A DNA stretch of 64,000 bases, taken from positions 1,612,001-1,676,000 of the forward strand of contig NZ_AP022588.1 of assembly GCF_010731735.1 (NCBI RefSeq). The letters are read 5' to 3'. This DNA comes from Mycolicibacterium sediminis. Lineage in GTDB: Bacteria > Actinomycetota > Actinomycetes > Mycobacteriales > Mycobacteriaceae. This document shows positions 53,994 through 63,703 of this stretch, one piece after another. A model generated the notes under the pieces. That model worked only from the letters and a program-made list of their open reading frames with translations. It did no database searches and was not told the origin of the DNA. How positions within the stretch are numbered: the stretch's first letter is position 1; every line of letters starts with the position of its first letter. The translations under genes were made by a program, and so were the position numbers.

Positions 53994-54055
53994 CGCCGAA
54001 ACTGCTGGGAGATCGCAATTTCGCGCGAGATCGCGACCTCACCGCAGTTTCGGCG
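53994..54055. terminator. Nested hairpin between convergent genes
   Basis: Perfect 12-bp arms CGCCGAAACTGC (53994-54005) and GCAGTTTCGGCG (54044-54055) enclose an inner region with two GAGATCGC repeats and a TCGCGCGA core. It lies between the converging TetR and htdX stops and could terminate both transcripts. Confidence 0.5.
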
Positions 54056-54066
54056 AGGCGGGCCGA

Positions 54067-54912
54067 CTACAGCGGCGTGACCGTCGCCGTCAGGTGGGGG
54101 TAGCCCTTCGAGAGGTGGCGCAGCGCGAGCGTCCACCCGTCACCGGTCCGGTCGACCCAGAGGCCGGCCTTGGCGGGCAACAGGACGGGCTTGCCGAACT
54201 TCACCGTGTAGGTCACCGCGTCCGGCAGCTGGCCCTCGACGTTGCCGAGTACGGCTGCGGCGGTGAACATCCCGTGCGCGATCGAGGTGGGGAAGCCGAA
54301 CAGCTTCGCGCCGATCGAACTGGTGTGGATCGGGTTGTGGTCGCCGCCCACCGAGGCGTAGTGCCGGATCTGGCCTGGGCTGAAGGACAGCACCGCGTTG
54401 GGCGGTGGCAGCTTCGGCTGCTTCTTCGGCTCGGCGCGAGGCTCGTCGGAGAGGCTGGTGCGCTGCTGGTGTAGGAACGTTGTGACCTGGTGCCAGGCGA
54501 CGTCGTTGCCGATCCGGACGTCGGTGATGATGTCGACCAGCAGCCCCTTGCGGTGCTCGCGCAGGTTCTCGGCGTGCACGTCGACGTCCACGACGTCGGT
54601 CACGCCGATCGGCCGGTACTGCGTGATCGTGTTCTCCACGTGCACCGAACCCATTGCGGCGAAAGGGAAGTCGAACCCGCTCACCAGCGACATCACCGAC
54701 GGGAAGGTGAGCGCGAAGGGGTACGTCAGCGGCACGGAGTCGTCGAACCGCAGCCCGGTCACCTGGGCGTAGGCCGCGACGTTGGCCTGGTCGATCGCGA
54801 GTCCCTCGAGGCGTACGGTGCGATCGGGAAGCGCGCTCCCCCGCGGGACGAACGGCAGTGCTCCCGCCGCCGCCCGCACCATGTTGAGCAGTCCGCTGGG
54901 CTGTTCGGTCAT
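54067..54912 (-). CDS. htdX: (3R)-hydroxyacyl-thioester dehydratase HtdX
   Basis: A 281-residue double-hot-dog MaoC-type dehydratase, as in M. tuberculosis HtdX (Rv0241c). The N-terminal hot dog (about 30-150) lacks the catalytic motif; the C-terminal one (about 175-281) has the hydratase-2 motif with Asp and His in ASVGGDHNPIH and the following FPTSIAHGMFT. It dehydrates (3R)-3-hydroxyacyl thioesters in fatty-acid chain elongation. ATG 54912 is 4 nt downstream of the fabG4 stop, so the reductase and dehydratase are coexpressed, catalysing consecutive steps. Confidence 0.9.
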   Translation of the reverse strand: MTEQPSGLLNMVRAAAGALPFVPRGSALPDRTVRLEGLAIDQANVAAYAQVTGLRFDDSVPLTYPFALTFPSVMSLVSGFDFPFAAMGSVHVENTITQYRPIGVTDVVDVDVHAENLREHRKGLLVDIITDVRIGNDVAWHQVTTFLHQQRTSLSDEPRAEPKKQPKLPPPNAVLSFSPGQIRHYASVGGDHNPIHTSSIGAKLFGFPTSIAHGMFTAAAVLGNVEGQLPDAVTYTVKFGKPVLLPAKAGLWVDRTGDGWTLALRHLSKGYPHLTATVTPL

Positions 54913-54916
54913 GTCG

Positions 54917-56281
54917 TCACGCGCCGATCAGGGCCTGGCCGCACACGCGAATGGTGTTGCCGGTGACGGCATTCGACGCCGGGCTCGCGAAGTAGGCGAT
55001 GGCCTCGGCCACGTCGACGGGCTGGCCGCCCTGGAACAGCGAGTTGAGTCGACGGCCCACCTCGCGGGTCGCGAGCGGGATGGCCTCGGTCATCTTGGTC
55101 TCGATGAAGCCCGGTGCGACGGCGTTGATGGTGACGCCCTTCTCGCCGAACACCGGTGCCAGCGCCTGGGTCAGACCGATCATGCCGGCCTTTGTGGCCG
55201 CGTAGTTGGTCTGGCCGCGGTTGCCCGCGATGCCGGCCATGGACGACAGCCCGACGACGCGTCCGCCGGATCCGATCGTGCCGTTCTCCACCAGTCCCTC
55301 GGCGAGGCGTTGCGGGGCAAGCAGATTCACCGCGACAACGGAGTCCCAGCGGGCGTCGTCCATGTTGGCGAGCAGCTTGTCGCGGGTGATGCCCGCGTTG
55401 TTGACCAACACGTCGGCCTTGCCGCCGTTGACGTCGGAGTAGTGCTCGCGCAGGTGCTCGGTGATGCGGTCGACGGCGTCGGCCGCCGTCACGTCGAGGG
55501 TCAGCGCGGTGCCGCCGACCTTGGTCGCCGTCTCGGCCAGCGCCTCGGCGGCCTGCTCGACGTCGATGGCGACGACGTGGGCGCCGTCGCGGGCGAACAC
55601 CTTGGCGATCTCGGCGCCGATGCCACGCGCGGCGCCGGTCACCAGCGCGACCTTGCCGTCGAGCGGCTTGTCCCAGTCGGCGGGCGGGGTCGCGTCGTCT
55701 GCGCCGACGTAGAAGACCTGACCGTCGACGTAGGCGGACTTGCCGGAGAGCAGGAAGCGCAGCGTCGACTCCAGTCCGGTCGCGGCGGGCTTGGCGTCGG
55801 CCGCGAGGTACACCAGGCCGATGGTCGCGCCGCGCTGCAGCTCCTTGCCCAGGGAGCGGGTGAACCCCTCGAGCGCGCGCTGGGCGATGCGCTCGTCGAC
55901 GCCGGTGGTCTGGTCGGGGGTCGTGCCGATCACGACGACGCGGCCGCTGGCGGCGAGGTTGCGCAGCACCGGCGTGAAGAAGTCGTGCAGAGCCTTCAGG
56001 CCCTCGGGCGTGGTGATCCCGGTCGCGTCGAAGACCAGGCCGCCGAACGTGTCGGCCCAGCGGCCGCCCGCGTTGTTGCCGACCAGGTCGTAGTCCTCGG
56101 CGAGTGCCGCGCGCAGGGGCTCGGCGACGCGGCCCTCGCCGCCGATCAGCAGCGAGCCGGGCAGCGGTGGTTCGCCGGCGCGGTAGCGACGCAGCTCCTC
56201 CGGCTGGGGCACGCCGAGCTGCTTGGCGAGGAAGGATCCGGGGCCGGAGTTGACCACTTGGGAGAACAGGTCGCTAGCCAC
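54917..56281 (-). CDS. fabG4: 3-oxoacyl reductase FabG4 (high-molecular-weight FabG)
   Basis: A 454-residue protein, the same length as M. tuberculosis FabG4 (Rv0242c). The N-terminal domain (about 1-205) is a degenerate Rossmann fold that starts [15 protein letters not shown]; the C-terminal SDR (about 206-454) has [23 protein letters not shown], Ser in GLSSMAG and Tyr/Lys in YAATKAG. It reduces 3-oxoacyl thioesters with NADH. GTG 56281 with GAAAGG upstream matches the family start, although the frame is open to 56527. It heads the fabG4-htdX operon and is divergent from fadA2. Confidence 0.9.
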   Translation of the reverse strand: MASDLFSQVVNSGPGSFLAKQLGVPQPEELRRYRAGEPPLPGSLLIGGEGRVAEPLRAALAEDYDLVGNNAGGRWADTFGGLVFDATGITTPEGLKALHDFFTPVLRNLAASGRVVVIGTTPDQTTGVDERIAQRALEGFTRSLGKELQRGATIGLVYLAADAKPAATGLESTLRFLLSGKSAYVDGQVFYVGADDATPPADWDKPLDGKVALVTGAARGIGAEIAKVFARDGAHVVAIDVEQAAEALAETATKVGGTALTLDVTAADAVDRITEHLREHYSDVNGGKADVLVNNAGITRDKLLANMDDARWDSVVAVNLLAPQRLAEGLVENGTIGSGGRVVGLSSMAGIAGNRGQTNYAATKAGMIGLTQALAPVFGEKGVTINAVAPGFIETKMTEAIPLATREVGRRLNSLFQGGQPVDVAEAIAYFASPASNAVTGNTIRVCGQALIGA

Positions 56282-56343
56282 TTCGCTGAGCCTTTCGAAA
56301 GGACGTGTCGTGAGCGGATGATGGTCGGTGTCGACCACCGAAC

Positions 56344-56357
56344 TTACTCCAGAGTAA
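56344..56357. promoter_or_regulatory. TTAC-N6-GTAA palindrome, fabG4/fadA2 promoter region
   Basis: TTACTCCAGAGTAA, with 6-bp arms TTACTC/GAGTAA. It lies 62 bp before fabG4 and 117 bp before fadA2 in their divergent control region. The same TTAC-N6-GTAA layout occurs before fadE5. It is a likely operator of a TetR-type lipid regulator; which protein binds is unknown. Confidence 0.55.
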
Positions 56358-56474
56358 TAACGGTGGGTAGTATGACCCCCGACACCCTGATGACCCGGGT
56401 ACCGCCGAGCCAAACACCGCACGGATCCGAACGACGCCCATTCACAGCCAGAACACGACGTAGAAGAGGTAGAC

Positions 56475-57776
56475 GTGGCCGACACCAAGAACGCCCGCCG
56501 GGTAGCCATCCTCGGCGGCAACCGCATTCCCTTCGCCCGGTCCGACGGCGCCTATGCGAACGCCTCCAACCAGGACATGTTCACCGCGGCACTGGACGGA
56601 CTCATCGACCGTTTCCAGCTCTCCGGTGAGCGTCTCGGAGCCGTCGTCGGCGGCGCGGTGCTCAAGCACAGCCGCGACTTCAACCTGATGCGCGAGTGCG
56701 TGCTGGGCTCGGCGCTCAACCCGCACACGCCGGCCTACGACCTGCAGCAGGCGTGCGGCACCGGTCTGCAGTCGACCATCGCCGTCGCGAACGCCATCGC
56801 ACTCGGCCAGTACGACTCGGCGGCCGCCGGCGGCGTCGACACCACGTCGGACGCCCCGATCGCGTTCGGCGACGACCTGCGCCGCGTCCTGCTCGGCCTG
56901 CGCCGGGCGAAGTCGAACGTCGACCGGCTGAAGCTGGTCGGCAAGCTGCCCGCCGCGATCGGCGTCGAGATCCCCACCAACGGCGAACCTCGCACCGGTC
57001 TCTCCATGGGTGAGCACGCCGCCATCACGGCCAAGGAAATGGGCGTCAAGCGCGTCGACCAGGACGAACTGGCCGCCGCCAGCCACCGCAACATGGCTGC
57101 CGCCTACGACCGCGGTTTCTTCGACGACCTGGTGACGCCGTTCCTGGGGCTCTACCGCGACAACAACCTGCGCGCCGATTCGTCGGCCGAGAAGCTCGCC
57201 AAGCTCAAGCCCGTCTTCGGGGTGAAGTACGGCGACGCCACGATGACCGCGGGCAACTCGACGCCGCTGACCGACGGTGCGTCGGTGTCGCTGCTGGCCA
57301 CCGAGGAATGGGCGGCCGAGCGCAACCTGCCGGTGCTGGCCTACTTCGTGGACGGCGAGACGGCCGCGGTCGACTACGTCAACGGTCCCGATGGACTGCT
57401 CATGGCTCCCACCTACGCGGTGCCGCGACTCCTGAGCCGCAACGGGCTGACGCTGCAGGACTTCGACTTCTACGAGATCCACGAGGCGTTCGCATCGGTG
57501 GTCCTCGCGACGCTGGCCGCCTGGGAGTCCGACGAGTACTGCAAGGACCGCCTGGGTCTCGACGGTGCGCTGGGCTCGATCGACCGGTCCAAGCTCAACG
57601 TCAACGGTTCCTCGCTCGCCGCCGGCCATCCCTTCGCCGCGACCGGCGGACGCATCGTGGCCCAGCTGGCAAAGCAGCTCGCCGAGAAGAAGAAGGAGAC
57701 CGGCAAGCCCGTGCGCGGTCTGATCTCCGTCTGCGCTGCGGGTGGCCAGGGCGTCACGGCCATCCTGGAGGCCTGA
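56475..57776 (+). CDS. fadA2: Acetyl-CoA acetyltransferase FadA2
   Basis: A 433-residue thiolase, matching Rv0243 by order. The nucleophile Cys is in [10 protein letters not shown] near residue 94, the His in [10 protein letters not shown], and the second Cys in SVCAAGGQG near the C-terminus; the [10 protein letters not shown] loop is also present. It cleaves 3-oxoacyl-CoA to acetyl-CoA (beta-oxidation), or makes acetoacetyl-CoA. GTG 56475 with AGAAGAGG upstream is the start. It is divergent from fabG4-htdX, with the shared palindrome between, so degradation and elongation steps may be co-regulated. Confidence 0.9.
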   Translation: MADTKNARRVAILGGNRIPFARSDGAYANASNQDMFTAALDGLIDRFQLSGERLGAVVGGAVLKHSRDFNLMRECVLGSALNPHTPAYDLQQACGTGLQSTIAVANAIALGQYDSAAAGGVDTTSDAPIAFGDDLRRVLLGLRRAKSNVDRLKLVGKLPAAIGVEIPTNGEPRTGLSMGEHAAITAKEMGVKRVDQDELAAASHRNMAAAYDRGFFDDLVTPFLGLYRDNNLRADSSAEKLAKLKPVFGVKYGDATMTAGNSTPLTDGASVSLLATEEWAAERNLPVLAYFVDGETAAVDYVNGPDGLLMAPTYAVPRLLSRNGLTLQDFDFYEIHEAFASVVLATLAAWESDEYCKDRLGLDGALGSIDRSKLNVNGSSLAAGHPFAATGGRIVAQLAKQLAEKKKETGKPVRGLISVCAAGGQGVTAILEA

Positions 57777-57793
57777 GCCTCGCTGCACCGATC

Positions 57794-57847
57794 ACGACCC
57801 TGGTGTGGGTCTCGCGGACGTCAGCGCGAGATCTGCACCAGGGTCGT
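57794..57847. repeat. Nested palindrome downstream of fadA2
   Basis: Outer perfect 12-bp arms ACGACCCTGGTG (57794-57805) and CACCAGGGTCGT (57836-57847); inner 7-bp arms TCTCGCG and CGCGAGA around an 8-nt loop. It follows the fadA2 stop by 17 bp and may terminate transcription, though the next gene runs the same way. The architecture resembles the elements at 53994 and 60793. Confidence 0.55.
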
Positions 57848-57961
57848 TTCGCGTGCCGGTGGAACGACGCTCCCGCAGATCTCGACGGCGGGAAACATCG
57901 CGAAAGTTCTTTTCCACGAGCTGTAACGCCGCGCGAGGACGGGCCGATGTACTGGATAGCT

Positions 57962-58001
57962 CCGTGTTGCCGTCTGACCCCCCGACCCGACGGCAACACG
58001 G
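57962..58001 (+). terminator. Strong hairpin before the alpha/beta hydrolase
   Basis: Perfect 13-bp arms CCGTGTTGCCGTC (57962-57974) and GACGGCAACACGG (57989-58001) around a C-rich 14-nt loop, followed within 5 nt by a CTCTTCTTTTCC tract. This resembles an intrinsic terminator. It also lies just 58 bp before the hydrolase start, so an attenuator is possible. Confidence 0.5.
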
Positions 58002-58059
58002 GGCACTCTTCTTTTCCGGGCTCGTTCCGGCGCCGCGCGGCCCGTCGTAGCGTGACCCC

Positions 58060-58743
58060 ATGGCGACGTTCCTGCTGATCCCCGGCGGCGGTTCCGATCC
58101 GTCCTACTGGCGCTTCGTGGTGGCAGAACTGGCACGACGCGGGCATCGCGGCATCGCGGTCGACCTGCCCTGCGAGGACGATTCCGCCGATCTGGCCGCC
58201 TACGCCGACGCGGTGGCCGCCCGGCACACCGGTGGCGACCGACCGATCGTCGTCGCGCACTCCTTCGGTGGATTCACCGCGCCTCTGGCCTGTCCGCTGG
58301 TCGACGCGGCAGCGGTGGTCTACGTCTCGGCGATGGTCCCGCGGCCCGGCGAACGCCCGGACGACTGGTGGTCCGCCACCGGGTGCGCCGAGGCGCAGCG
58401 CGCCGCCGCGGATCGGGGTGGGTGGGACCCGGACGACATGGACGCGGTGTTCTACGACGGTGTCGATCCGGCGATCGTGGCCGAGGAGGTCGAACGCGTC
58501 CAATCCGAGACGCCGTCCCGGGAGCCGTGGCCGGGACCGGGGCTACCCGACCTACCCACGTCCTTCGTCCTGCTGCGCGACGACCGTCTCTTCCCCGAGC
58601 CGTTCACGAGGGCGATGGTGGCCGACCGGCTCGGCATCGAACCGCTGGTCGCCCCCGGCGGGCACACGGCGATGCTGTCGCACCCGGTCGAACTCGTCGA
58701 TCAGCTGCTCGTCGCGGCCGGCCCCGTACTCCCCGCCGGCTGA
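58060..58743 (+). CDS. Alpha/beta hydrolase
   Basis: A 227-residue alpha/beta hydrolase with no signal peptide. The oxyanion loop is LIPGGGSDPSYW, the nucleophile Ser lies in VAHSFGG near residue 69, the acid probably in LRDDRLFPEPF and the His in PGGHTAMLSHP near residue 207. The size and AHSFGG motif suit a small esterase of the salicylate-esterase/MenH-like group. The substrate is unknown. It is not in the M. tuberculosis order. It is convergent with the transporter, whose end overlaps it by 43 bp. Confidence 0.8.
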   Translation: MATFLLIPGGGSDPSYWRFVVAELARRGHRGIAVDLPCEDDSADLAAYADAVAARHTGGDRPIVVAHSFGGFTAPLACPLVDAAAVVYVSAMVPRPGERPDDWWSATGCAEAQRAAADRGGWDPDDMDAVFYDGVDPAIVAEEVERVQSETPSREPWPGPGLPDLPTSFVLLRDDRLFPEPFTRAMVADRLGIEPLVAPGGHTAMLSHPVELVDQLLVAAGPVLPAG

Positions 58744-59846
58744 TCCTTCTTCGCCGTGATCGGCCCCGACGAGGCCGGCGGCTGGAACAGCGTGCCGCCC
58801 AGGCTGCCGCGCGTCGTCTGAACCGTCACCAGCGCCCACGTGCACAGCAGACACGCGTAGGCGACCGCGGCGGCGACGTGGAACGCGGGCAGCCCGGTGT
58901 GCACGGCGAGCTGCGTGGTGCCGGTGACGAATGTCCCGACCGGGAATGTCAGGCTCCACCACGTCAGCGCGAACGGCATGCCGCGCCGCATCGTCCGCAC
59001 GGTCAGGGACGTGGCCAGCGCGATCCACAGGACGGCGAAGCCCCACACCGGGACGCCGAACAAAATCGAGAAGATCGCCATGCCGGACGCCAGTTCCGCC
59101 GGCACCGCCAGCGCGGCCTGCGTCCCCAGCAGGCCCGCCGCGGTGATCCCCTGTCCCAGCGGACCGAGCACGATCCACAGCGTCGGCACCCGCGCCGTGC
59201 CGGACGTGCCGTAGTGGGCCAGCCGGCTCCAGATCATCGAGATGATGATCAGTCCCGCGATCAGAGAGAGGCCGAACATCGCGTAGCAGCCGTAGAGCAT
59301 CGTCTCGCGGCCCGTGCCGGGCGCCATGTGCGGGATCAGCAGCGCGCCGGTCGCGGCGGACACCATCGGTGGGACCACGGGCATCAGCCAGCCGCCGAAC
59401 GCCGCGTCGGGTCCGACGTTGAGCTGGGTGAACATGAGGTAGGGGATCGAGATGGCGGTGAACAGGCCGCCGAGCGTGCCCGTCGTCCACAGCACCCACG
59501 CGAGGTCCACCGCGACCCGCTCGCCCACGATGTCCCGGCCGACCAGCAGCGCGCCTGCCCCGACGGTCATGAACGCCATCGGTGCCGCGCCGTAGAAGTG
59601 GGCCATCTGCGGGTTGTGCGCGTGCCCGCGCGCGACGGTCGGATGGCGGAACCACTGCGCCGACACCGCGACGATCAGCACCACCAGCAGGACGGCCGCG
59701 ACCACCCACACCCCGCGCGAGAAGACGTGCAGCCCCGGCACGTGCACGGGCAGCGTCGTACCCGCCGTCGCGACGATGCCGGTCCCCATGACCGAGGCGA
59801 ACCAGTTGGGGCCGAAGTTCCCCAGCCGGGTCAGGTCGGCCGTCAT
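58701..59846 (-). CDS. TDT/SLAC1-family transporter (tellurite-resistance/dicarboxylate type)
   Basis: A 381-residue membrane protein with 10 predicted helices. GNFGPNWFASVMGTGIVA at the N-terminus is the hallmark of the tellurite-resistance/dicarboxylate (TDT) family, which includes TehA, Mae1 and SLAC1. It moves small anions, for example dicarboxylates, sulfite or chloride. ATG 59846 was chosen; the frame continues upstream as a very long shadow. It is divergent from the LLM oxidoreductase with only 15 bp between the starts, so promoters overlap the coding regions. Its 3' end overlaps the hydrolase. Confidence 0.85.
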   Translation of the reverse strand: MTADLTRLGNFGPNWFASVMGTGIVATAGTTLPVHVPGLHVFSRGVWVVAAVLLVVLIVAVSAQWFRHPTVARGHAHNPQMAHFYGAAPMAFMTVGAGALLVGRDIVGERVAVDLAWVLWTTGTLGGLFTAISIPYLMFTQLNVGPDAAFGGWLMPVVPPMVSAATGALLIPHMAPGTGRETMLYGCYAMFGLSLIAGLIIISMIWSRLAHYGTSGTARVPTLWIVLGPLGQGITAAGLLGTQAALAVPAELASGMAIFSILFGVPVWGFAVLWIALATSLTVRTMRRGMPFALTWWSLTFPVGTFVTGTTQLAVHTGLPAFHVAAAVAYACLLCTWALVTVQTTRGSLGGTLFQPPASSGPITAKKDQPAGSTGPAATSS

Positions 59847-59861
59847 GGTTCGATACCAGTC

Positions 59862-60785
59862 ATGCAGATCAGTATGTTCGGACAGCTCCAGGATGCGGGC
59901 GGCGAGTCGCCGATCGACGTCACCATCGCGAATCTCGCCATGCTGCGCGACGAAGGCTTCGCACGGGTGTGGATGAGCCAATTGCCCTACGAGCCGGATC
60001 TTTTGACGATCCTGGCGGTGGCGCTGCGCGAGGTCGACACCATCGAGGTCGCCAGCGGCGTCGTGCCGATCCAGAACCAGCATCCGATGCAGATGGCGCA
60101 GCGCGCGCTCACCGTCAGCCTGGCCTCCGGCGGCCGGTTCACCCTCGGCCTCGGGATGACGCACCAGGCCGTCACCGAGGGGATGTGGGGAATCCCGTGG
60201 AACCGGCCGGTGCGCAGGCTCAACGAGTTCCTCGACGGGCTGCTGCCGCTGCTCGCCGGGGAGCCCGCCGCCGCGTCGGGGGAGATCCTGACGACGCGCG
60301 GCGCGTTGATGATCCCCGGTGCGTCGGCGCCCGACGTCTACGTCGCCGCGCTCGGGCCGCAGCTGCTCAAGCTCGCGGGCCGCCGCACGTCCGGCACCTG
60401 CACGTGGATGACCGGACCGGCGACGCTGTCCGGGCACGTCGGACCGACGCTGCGGCAGGCGGCGGCCGACGCGGGCCGGGCCGAGGGCGACGTGCGGGTG
60501 GTCGCCGCGTTGCCGATCAGCGTCACCGACGACGTCGACGGCGCACGCAGGCAGGCCGCCGAACAGTTCGCGATGTACGGCCAACTGCCCTCCTACCGCG
60601 CGATGCTCGACCGCGAGGGCTTCGCCGGACCCGAGGACGCCGCGATCATCGGCGACGAGGACACGGTGCGGGGCAGGCTCGACGAGCTGGGCGCCGCGGG
60701 GGTCGACGAGTACGTCGCCGCGACGTTCGACCGGTCGCCCGAAGGCCGTGCCCGCACCCGGGCGCTGCTGCGGGCCTACGCGTAG
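59862..60785 (+). CDS. LLM-class (probably F420-dependent) oxidoreductase
   Basis: A 307-residue luciferase-like TIM-barrel protein. Typical motifs are EVDTIEVASGVVPIQNQHP, the LASGGRFTLGLGM segment and VYVAALGPQLLKLAG; mycobacteria have many such enzymes that use coenzyme F420 or FMN. The MFGQLQD N-terminus suits the F420 subgroup. The physiological substrate is unknown. ATG 59862 is divergent from the transporter start (15-bp gap). No ribosome-binding site is visible in that gap, so a leaderless transcript is possible. Confidence 0.8.
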   Translation: MQISMFGQLQDAGGESPIDVTIANLAMLRDEGFARVWMSQLPYEPDLLTILAVALREVDTIEVASGVVPIQNQHPMQMAQRALTVSLASGGRFTLGLGMTHQAVTEGMWGIPWNRPVRRLNEFLDGLLPLLAGEPAAASGEILTTRGALMIPGASAPDVYVAALGPQLLKLAGRRTSGTCTWMTGPATLSGHVGPTLRQAAADAGRAEGDVRVVAALPISVTDDVDGARRQAAEQFAMYGQLPSYRAMLDREGFAGPEDAAIIGDEDTVRGRLDELGAAGVDEYVAATFDRSPEGRARTRALLRAYA

Positions 60786-60792
60786 CCCTCGG

Positions 60793-60859
60793 CCGCCGAG
60801 CGTGAACCTCGCGACGCCGTAGGGCCGTCGGGCGTCGTCCCGTTCACGGTCGTCGGCGG
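60793..60859. repeat. Nested palindrome downstream of the LLM gene
   Basis: Left arm CCGCCGAGCGTGAAC (60793-60807) pairs with the right segment 60842-60859 (GTTCAC, then TCGGCGG) with a small bulge, and an inner GACGCC/GGCGTC stem is nested inside. It fills the gap between the LLM stop and the GNAT start and probably ends transcription. It is related in design to the elements at 53994 and 57794. Confidence 0.45.
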
Positions 60860-60889
60860 AGAAACCACTCGACCGTCGGCCCCGCGCTC

Positions 60890-61711
60890 GTGCACAATCT
60901 CCGCGTGACCGACCTGTTCTGTGGCACGGCGCTCGCGGCCCGCATCGAGGCGGCCGAGGCCGGCCTGATCTCCGCGGCCACCTTGGGTGCCCGCCGCCGT
61001 GGCGCCGCGGGCCTCGCGCTACCCGTCGCGGGCGGCTACGGGTGCTTCGCCGAGGACGGGTCACCCATGAACAAGGTCGTCGGCCTCGGGTTCGGCGGCG
61101 TGCCCGACGACTGGGACGACGTCGAACGCCGGCTGCTGGCGCACGGCCCGGTCTCGGTCGAGTTGTCGTCCCTCGCCAACCCCGCGGTGGTGGCGCTGCT
61201 CGCCGATCGGGGTTACCGGCTGGCCGGCTTCGAGAACGTGCTGGGCCGGGAGCTGCCCGCCGACGGGTCGGCTCCCGATGTCGAGGTCCGCCCCGCCGAC
61301 GAAGCCGAAGTCGGCGCATGGGTGGACGTCGTCGTCGACGGCTTCGCGCATCCCGACGGCGAGGGCGTGCCCAGCCACGAGGACTTCCCCCGGGACGTCG
61401 TCGACCGAGCGATGCGGGACGTCGTCGCGGCGGGCGCCGCCCCCTACGTGGCGCTGCGCGACGGGGAGGTCGCGGGCGGCGGGAGCATGCGGATGGCCGA
61501 GGGCATCGCCCAGCTCACGGGCGCCGCGACCGCACCGCGGCATCGCCGCAGGGGCGTGCAGTCCGCGCTGTTGGCCGCCCGGCTGCGGGACGCCGCGGAC
61601 GCGGGATGCGACGTCGCCGTCGTCACCACCGCCCCTGGGTCGACGTCGCAGAAGAACGTGCAGCGCAGCGGCTTTCACCTGCTGTACACCCGCGCGGTCC
61701 TCACCCGGTAG
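60890..61711 (+). CDS. GNAT-family acetyltransferase
   Basis: A protein of about 273 residues with a GNAT domain in the C-terminal half: the acetyl-CoA loop is RHRRRGVQSALLAARL near residue 220, and APGSTSQKNVQRSGFHLLY is the last strand-helix. The N-terminal half (about 1-130) is a second, degenerate GNAT-like unit with the strands VVGLGFGGVPDD and VSVELSSLANP. It would acetylate an amine of a small molecule or protein. The start is GTG 60890 or GTG 60905. It is convergent with fadE5, with a strong terminator between. Confidence 0.75.
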   Translation: MHNLRVTDLFCGTALAARIEAAEAGLISAATLGARRRGAAGLALPVAGGYGCFAEDGSPMNKVVGLGFGGVPDDWDDVERRLLAHGPVSVELSSLANPAVVALLADRGYRLAGFENVLGRELPADGSAPDVEVRPADEAEVGAWVDVVVDGFAHPDGEGVPSHEDFPRDVVDRAMRDVVAAGAAPYVALRDGEVAGGGSMRMAEGIAQLTGAATAPRHRRRGVQSALLAARLRDAADAGCDVAVVTTAPGSTSQKNVQRSGFHLLYTRAVLTR

Positions 61712-61780
61712 CCCGCCGAGTATGGGGGCTGTGTACGCAAGAACCCCGTTTCCCGTACGCAAGGCCCAGACCCAACGCAA

Positions 61781-61806
61781 AGGGCCCCCGCCGAAGCGGG
61801 GGCCCT
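61781..61806 (-). terminator. Intrinsic terminator of fadE5
   Basis: Perfect 11-bp stem AGGGCCCCCGC / GCGGGGGCCCT with a CGAA tetraloop. On the minus strand it comes 14 nt after the fadE5 stop and is followed by a short T-rich stretch (TTTGCGTT). It probably also stops readthrough from the GNAT gene. Confidence 0.75.
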
Positions 61807-61820
61807 GAGCGGTAGCGGTC

Positions 61821-63656
61821 TTAGAAGGCCGCTTCGTCCAGCTCCATGACCTCGTTGTCGATGTTCTCGACGACGGTCCTGGTGCTGGTGAGCAGCGGCA
61901 GGAAGTTCTTCGCGAAGAACGACGCACCGGCGATCTTGCCCTCGTAGAAGGCGCGGTCGTCACCGGAGGTACCGGCGTCGAGCGCGGAGATCGCGACGGC
62001 GGCCTGCTCCTGCAGCAGCCACGCGAGCACCAGGTCGCCGACGCTCATCAGGAAGCGAACCGAGCCGAGGCCGACCTTGTACAGGCTGCTCGGGTTGGTC
62101 TGTGCGTCCATCAGGTAGCCGGTGAGCGTGGCGGCCATGCCCTGCACGTCGGCCAGCGCCGTGGCGAGCAACTCACGCTCGGCCTTGAGGCGGCCGTTGC
62201 CGGACTCGTTCTTGATGAACGACTCGATCTGGGTGGCCACGTAGCCGAGCGCGACGCCCTTGTCCCGCACGATCTTGCGGAAGAAGAAGTCCTGCGCCTG
62301 GATGGCGGTGGTGCCCTCGTAGAGCGAGTCGATCTTCGCGTCGCGGATGTACTGCTCGATCGGGTAGTCCTGCAGGAAGCCGGACCCGCCGAACGTCTGC
62401 AGCGACTCGGTCAGCTTGGCGTACGCCTGCTCGGAACCGACGCCCTTGACGATCGGGAGCAGCAGGTCGTTGACCTTGGTGGCCAGGTCCTGCTCGACAC
62501 CGTGCACGGCCTGCGCGACCTCGGCGTCCTGGAACGTGGCGGTGTACAGGTACAGCGCGCGCAGTCCCTCGGCGTAGGTCTTCTGAGTCATCAGCGACCG
62601 ACGGACGTCCGGGTGGTGGGTGATGCTGACCCGGGGTGCGGTCTTGTCGGTCATCTGGGTCATGTCGGAGCCCTGGACGCGCGACTTGGCGTACTCGAGT
62701 GCGTTCAGGTAGCCGGTCGACAGCGTGGCGATCGCCTTCGTGCCGACCATCATGCGGGCCTGCTCGATGACCTCGAACATCTGCGCGATGCCCTCGTGCA
62801 CCTCGCCGACGAGCCAGCCGACGGCCGGGACGTCGTGCTGGCCGAGCGACAGCTCACAGGTCGCGGAGACCTTGAGGCCCATCTTGTGCTCGACGTTGGT
62901 GACGAAGGCGCCGTTGCGCTCGCCGGGCTCACCGGTCTCGGGGTCGAAGTGGAACTTCGGCACGAAGAACAGCGAGAGGCCCTTGGTGCCGGGTCCGGCG
63001 CCCTCGGGGCGGGCCAGCACCAGGTGCAGGATGTTCTCACCGAGGTCGTCGGCGTCACCGGAGGTGATGAAGCGCTTCACGCCCTCGATGTGCCAGGTGC
63101 CGTCGGCCTGCTCGATCGCCTTGGTGCGACCGGCGCCCACGTCAGAGCCGGCGTCGGGCTCGGTGAGAACCATGGTGGAGGTCCAGCCGCGCTCGGAGGC
63201 CAGCACCGCCCACTTCTTCTGCTCCTCGGTGCCGAGGTTGTACATGATCTGCGCGAAGCCGGCACCCATCGAGTACATGTAGACGGCGGGGTTGGCGCCG
63301 AGCACGTGCTCCATCAGGGCCCACTGCACGGCGCGGGGCATCGGCATGCCGCCGAGTTCCTCGTCGAGGCCGATCTTGTCCCAGCCGCCGTCGGTGATGG
63401 CGCGGACGGACTTCTTGAAGGCCGCGGGCAGCGTGACGGTGTGGGCGTCGGGATCGAAGACCGGGGGATTGCGGTCGCCCTCGGCGAACGAGTCGGCGAT
63501 GGGGCCCTCGGACAGCCGGGCGATCTCGGCCAGCATGTCGAGCGTCGAGTCCTGGTCCAGGTCGGCGTACTTGCCCTGGCCGAGCGCCTTGTCGACGCCG
63601 AAGACCTCGAACAGGTTGAATACCTGGTCACGGACGTTGCTCTTGTAGTGGCTCAC
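61821..63656 (-). CDS. fadE5: Acyl-CoA dehydrogenase FadE5
   Basis: A 611-residue acyl-CoA dehydrogenase, the same length as M. tuberculosis FadE5 (Rv0244c) and in the same neighbourhood. It starts [31 protein letters not shown] binds the flavin region, [13 protein letters not shown] lies in the middle domain, and [15 protein letters not shown] carries the catalytic Glu near residue 450. FadE5 oxidises acyl-CoAs over a broad chain-length range. GTG 63656 with GAGGAGAC upstream was chosen. The TTAC-N6-GTAA palindrome 50 bp upstream suggests co-regulation with fabG4-htdX and fadA2. It is one of three 611-residue FadE5-type proteins in the window. Confidence 0.95.
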   Translation of the reverse strand: MSHYKSNVRDQVFNLFEVFGVDKALGQGKYADLDQDSTLDMLAEIARLSEGPIADSFAEGDRNPPVFDPDAHTVTLPAAFKKSVRAITDGGWDKIGLDEELGGMPMPRAVQWALMEHVLGANPAVYMYSMGAGFAQIMYNLGTEEQKKWAVLASERGWTSTMVLTEPDAGSDVGAGRTKAIEQADGTWHIEGVKRFITSGDADDLGENILHLVLARPEGAGPGTKGLSLFFVPKFHFDPETGEPGERNGAFVTNVEHKMGLKVSATCELSLGQHDVPAVGWLVGEVHEGIAQMFEVIEQARMMVGTKAIATLSTGYLNALEYAKSRVQGSDMTQMTDKTAPRVSITHHPDVRRSLMTQKTYAEGLRALYLYTATFQDAEVAQAVHGVEQDLATKVNDLLLPIVKGVGSEQAYAKLTESLQTFGGSGFLQDYPIEQYIRDAKIDSLYEGTTAIQAQDFFFRKIVRDKGVALGYVATQIESFIKNESGNGRLKAERELLATALADVQGMAATLTGYLMDAQTNPSSLYKVGLGSVRFLMSVGDLVLAWLLQEQAAVAISALDAGTSGDDRAFYEGKIAGASFFAKNFLPLLTSTRTVVENIDNEVMELDEAAF

Positions 63657-63703
63657 GCTGTCTCCTCGATGAGATTCGGTACGTCGGTTGGGTACTTCGT
63701 CTA

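Noticed and set aside
59847..61319. Upstream extension of the transporter frame to 872 codons
   Set aside because: The part beyond ATG 59846 is antisense of the LLM and GNAT genes, and the TDT N-terminal motif begins exactly at this ATG.
61735..61765. Repeated GTACGCAAG words that might be an array
   Set aside because: Only two copies with no regular spacing; not a CRISPR or tandem repeat.
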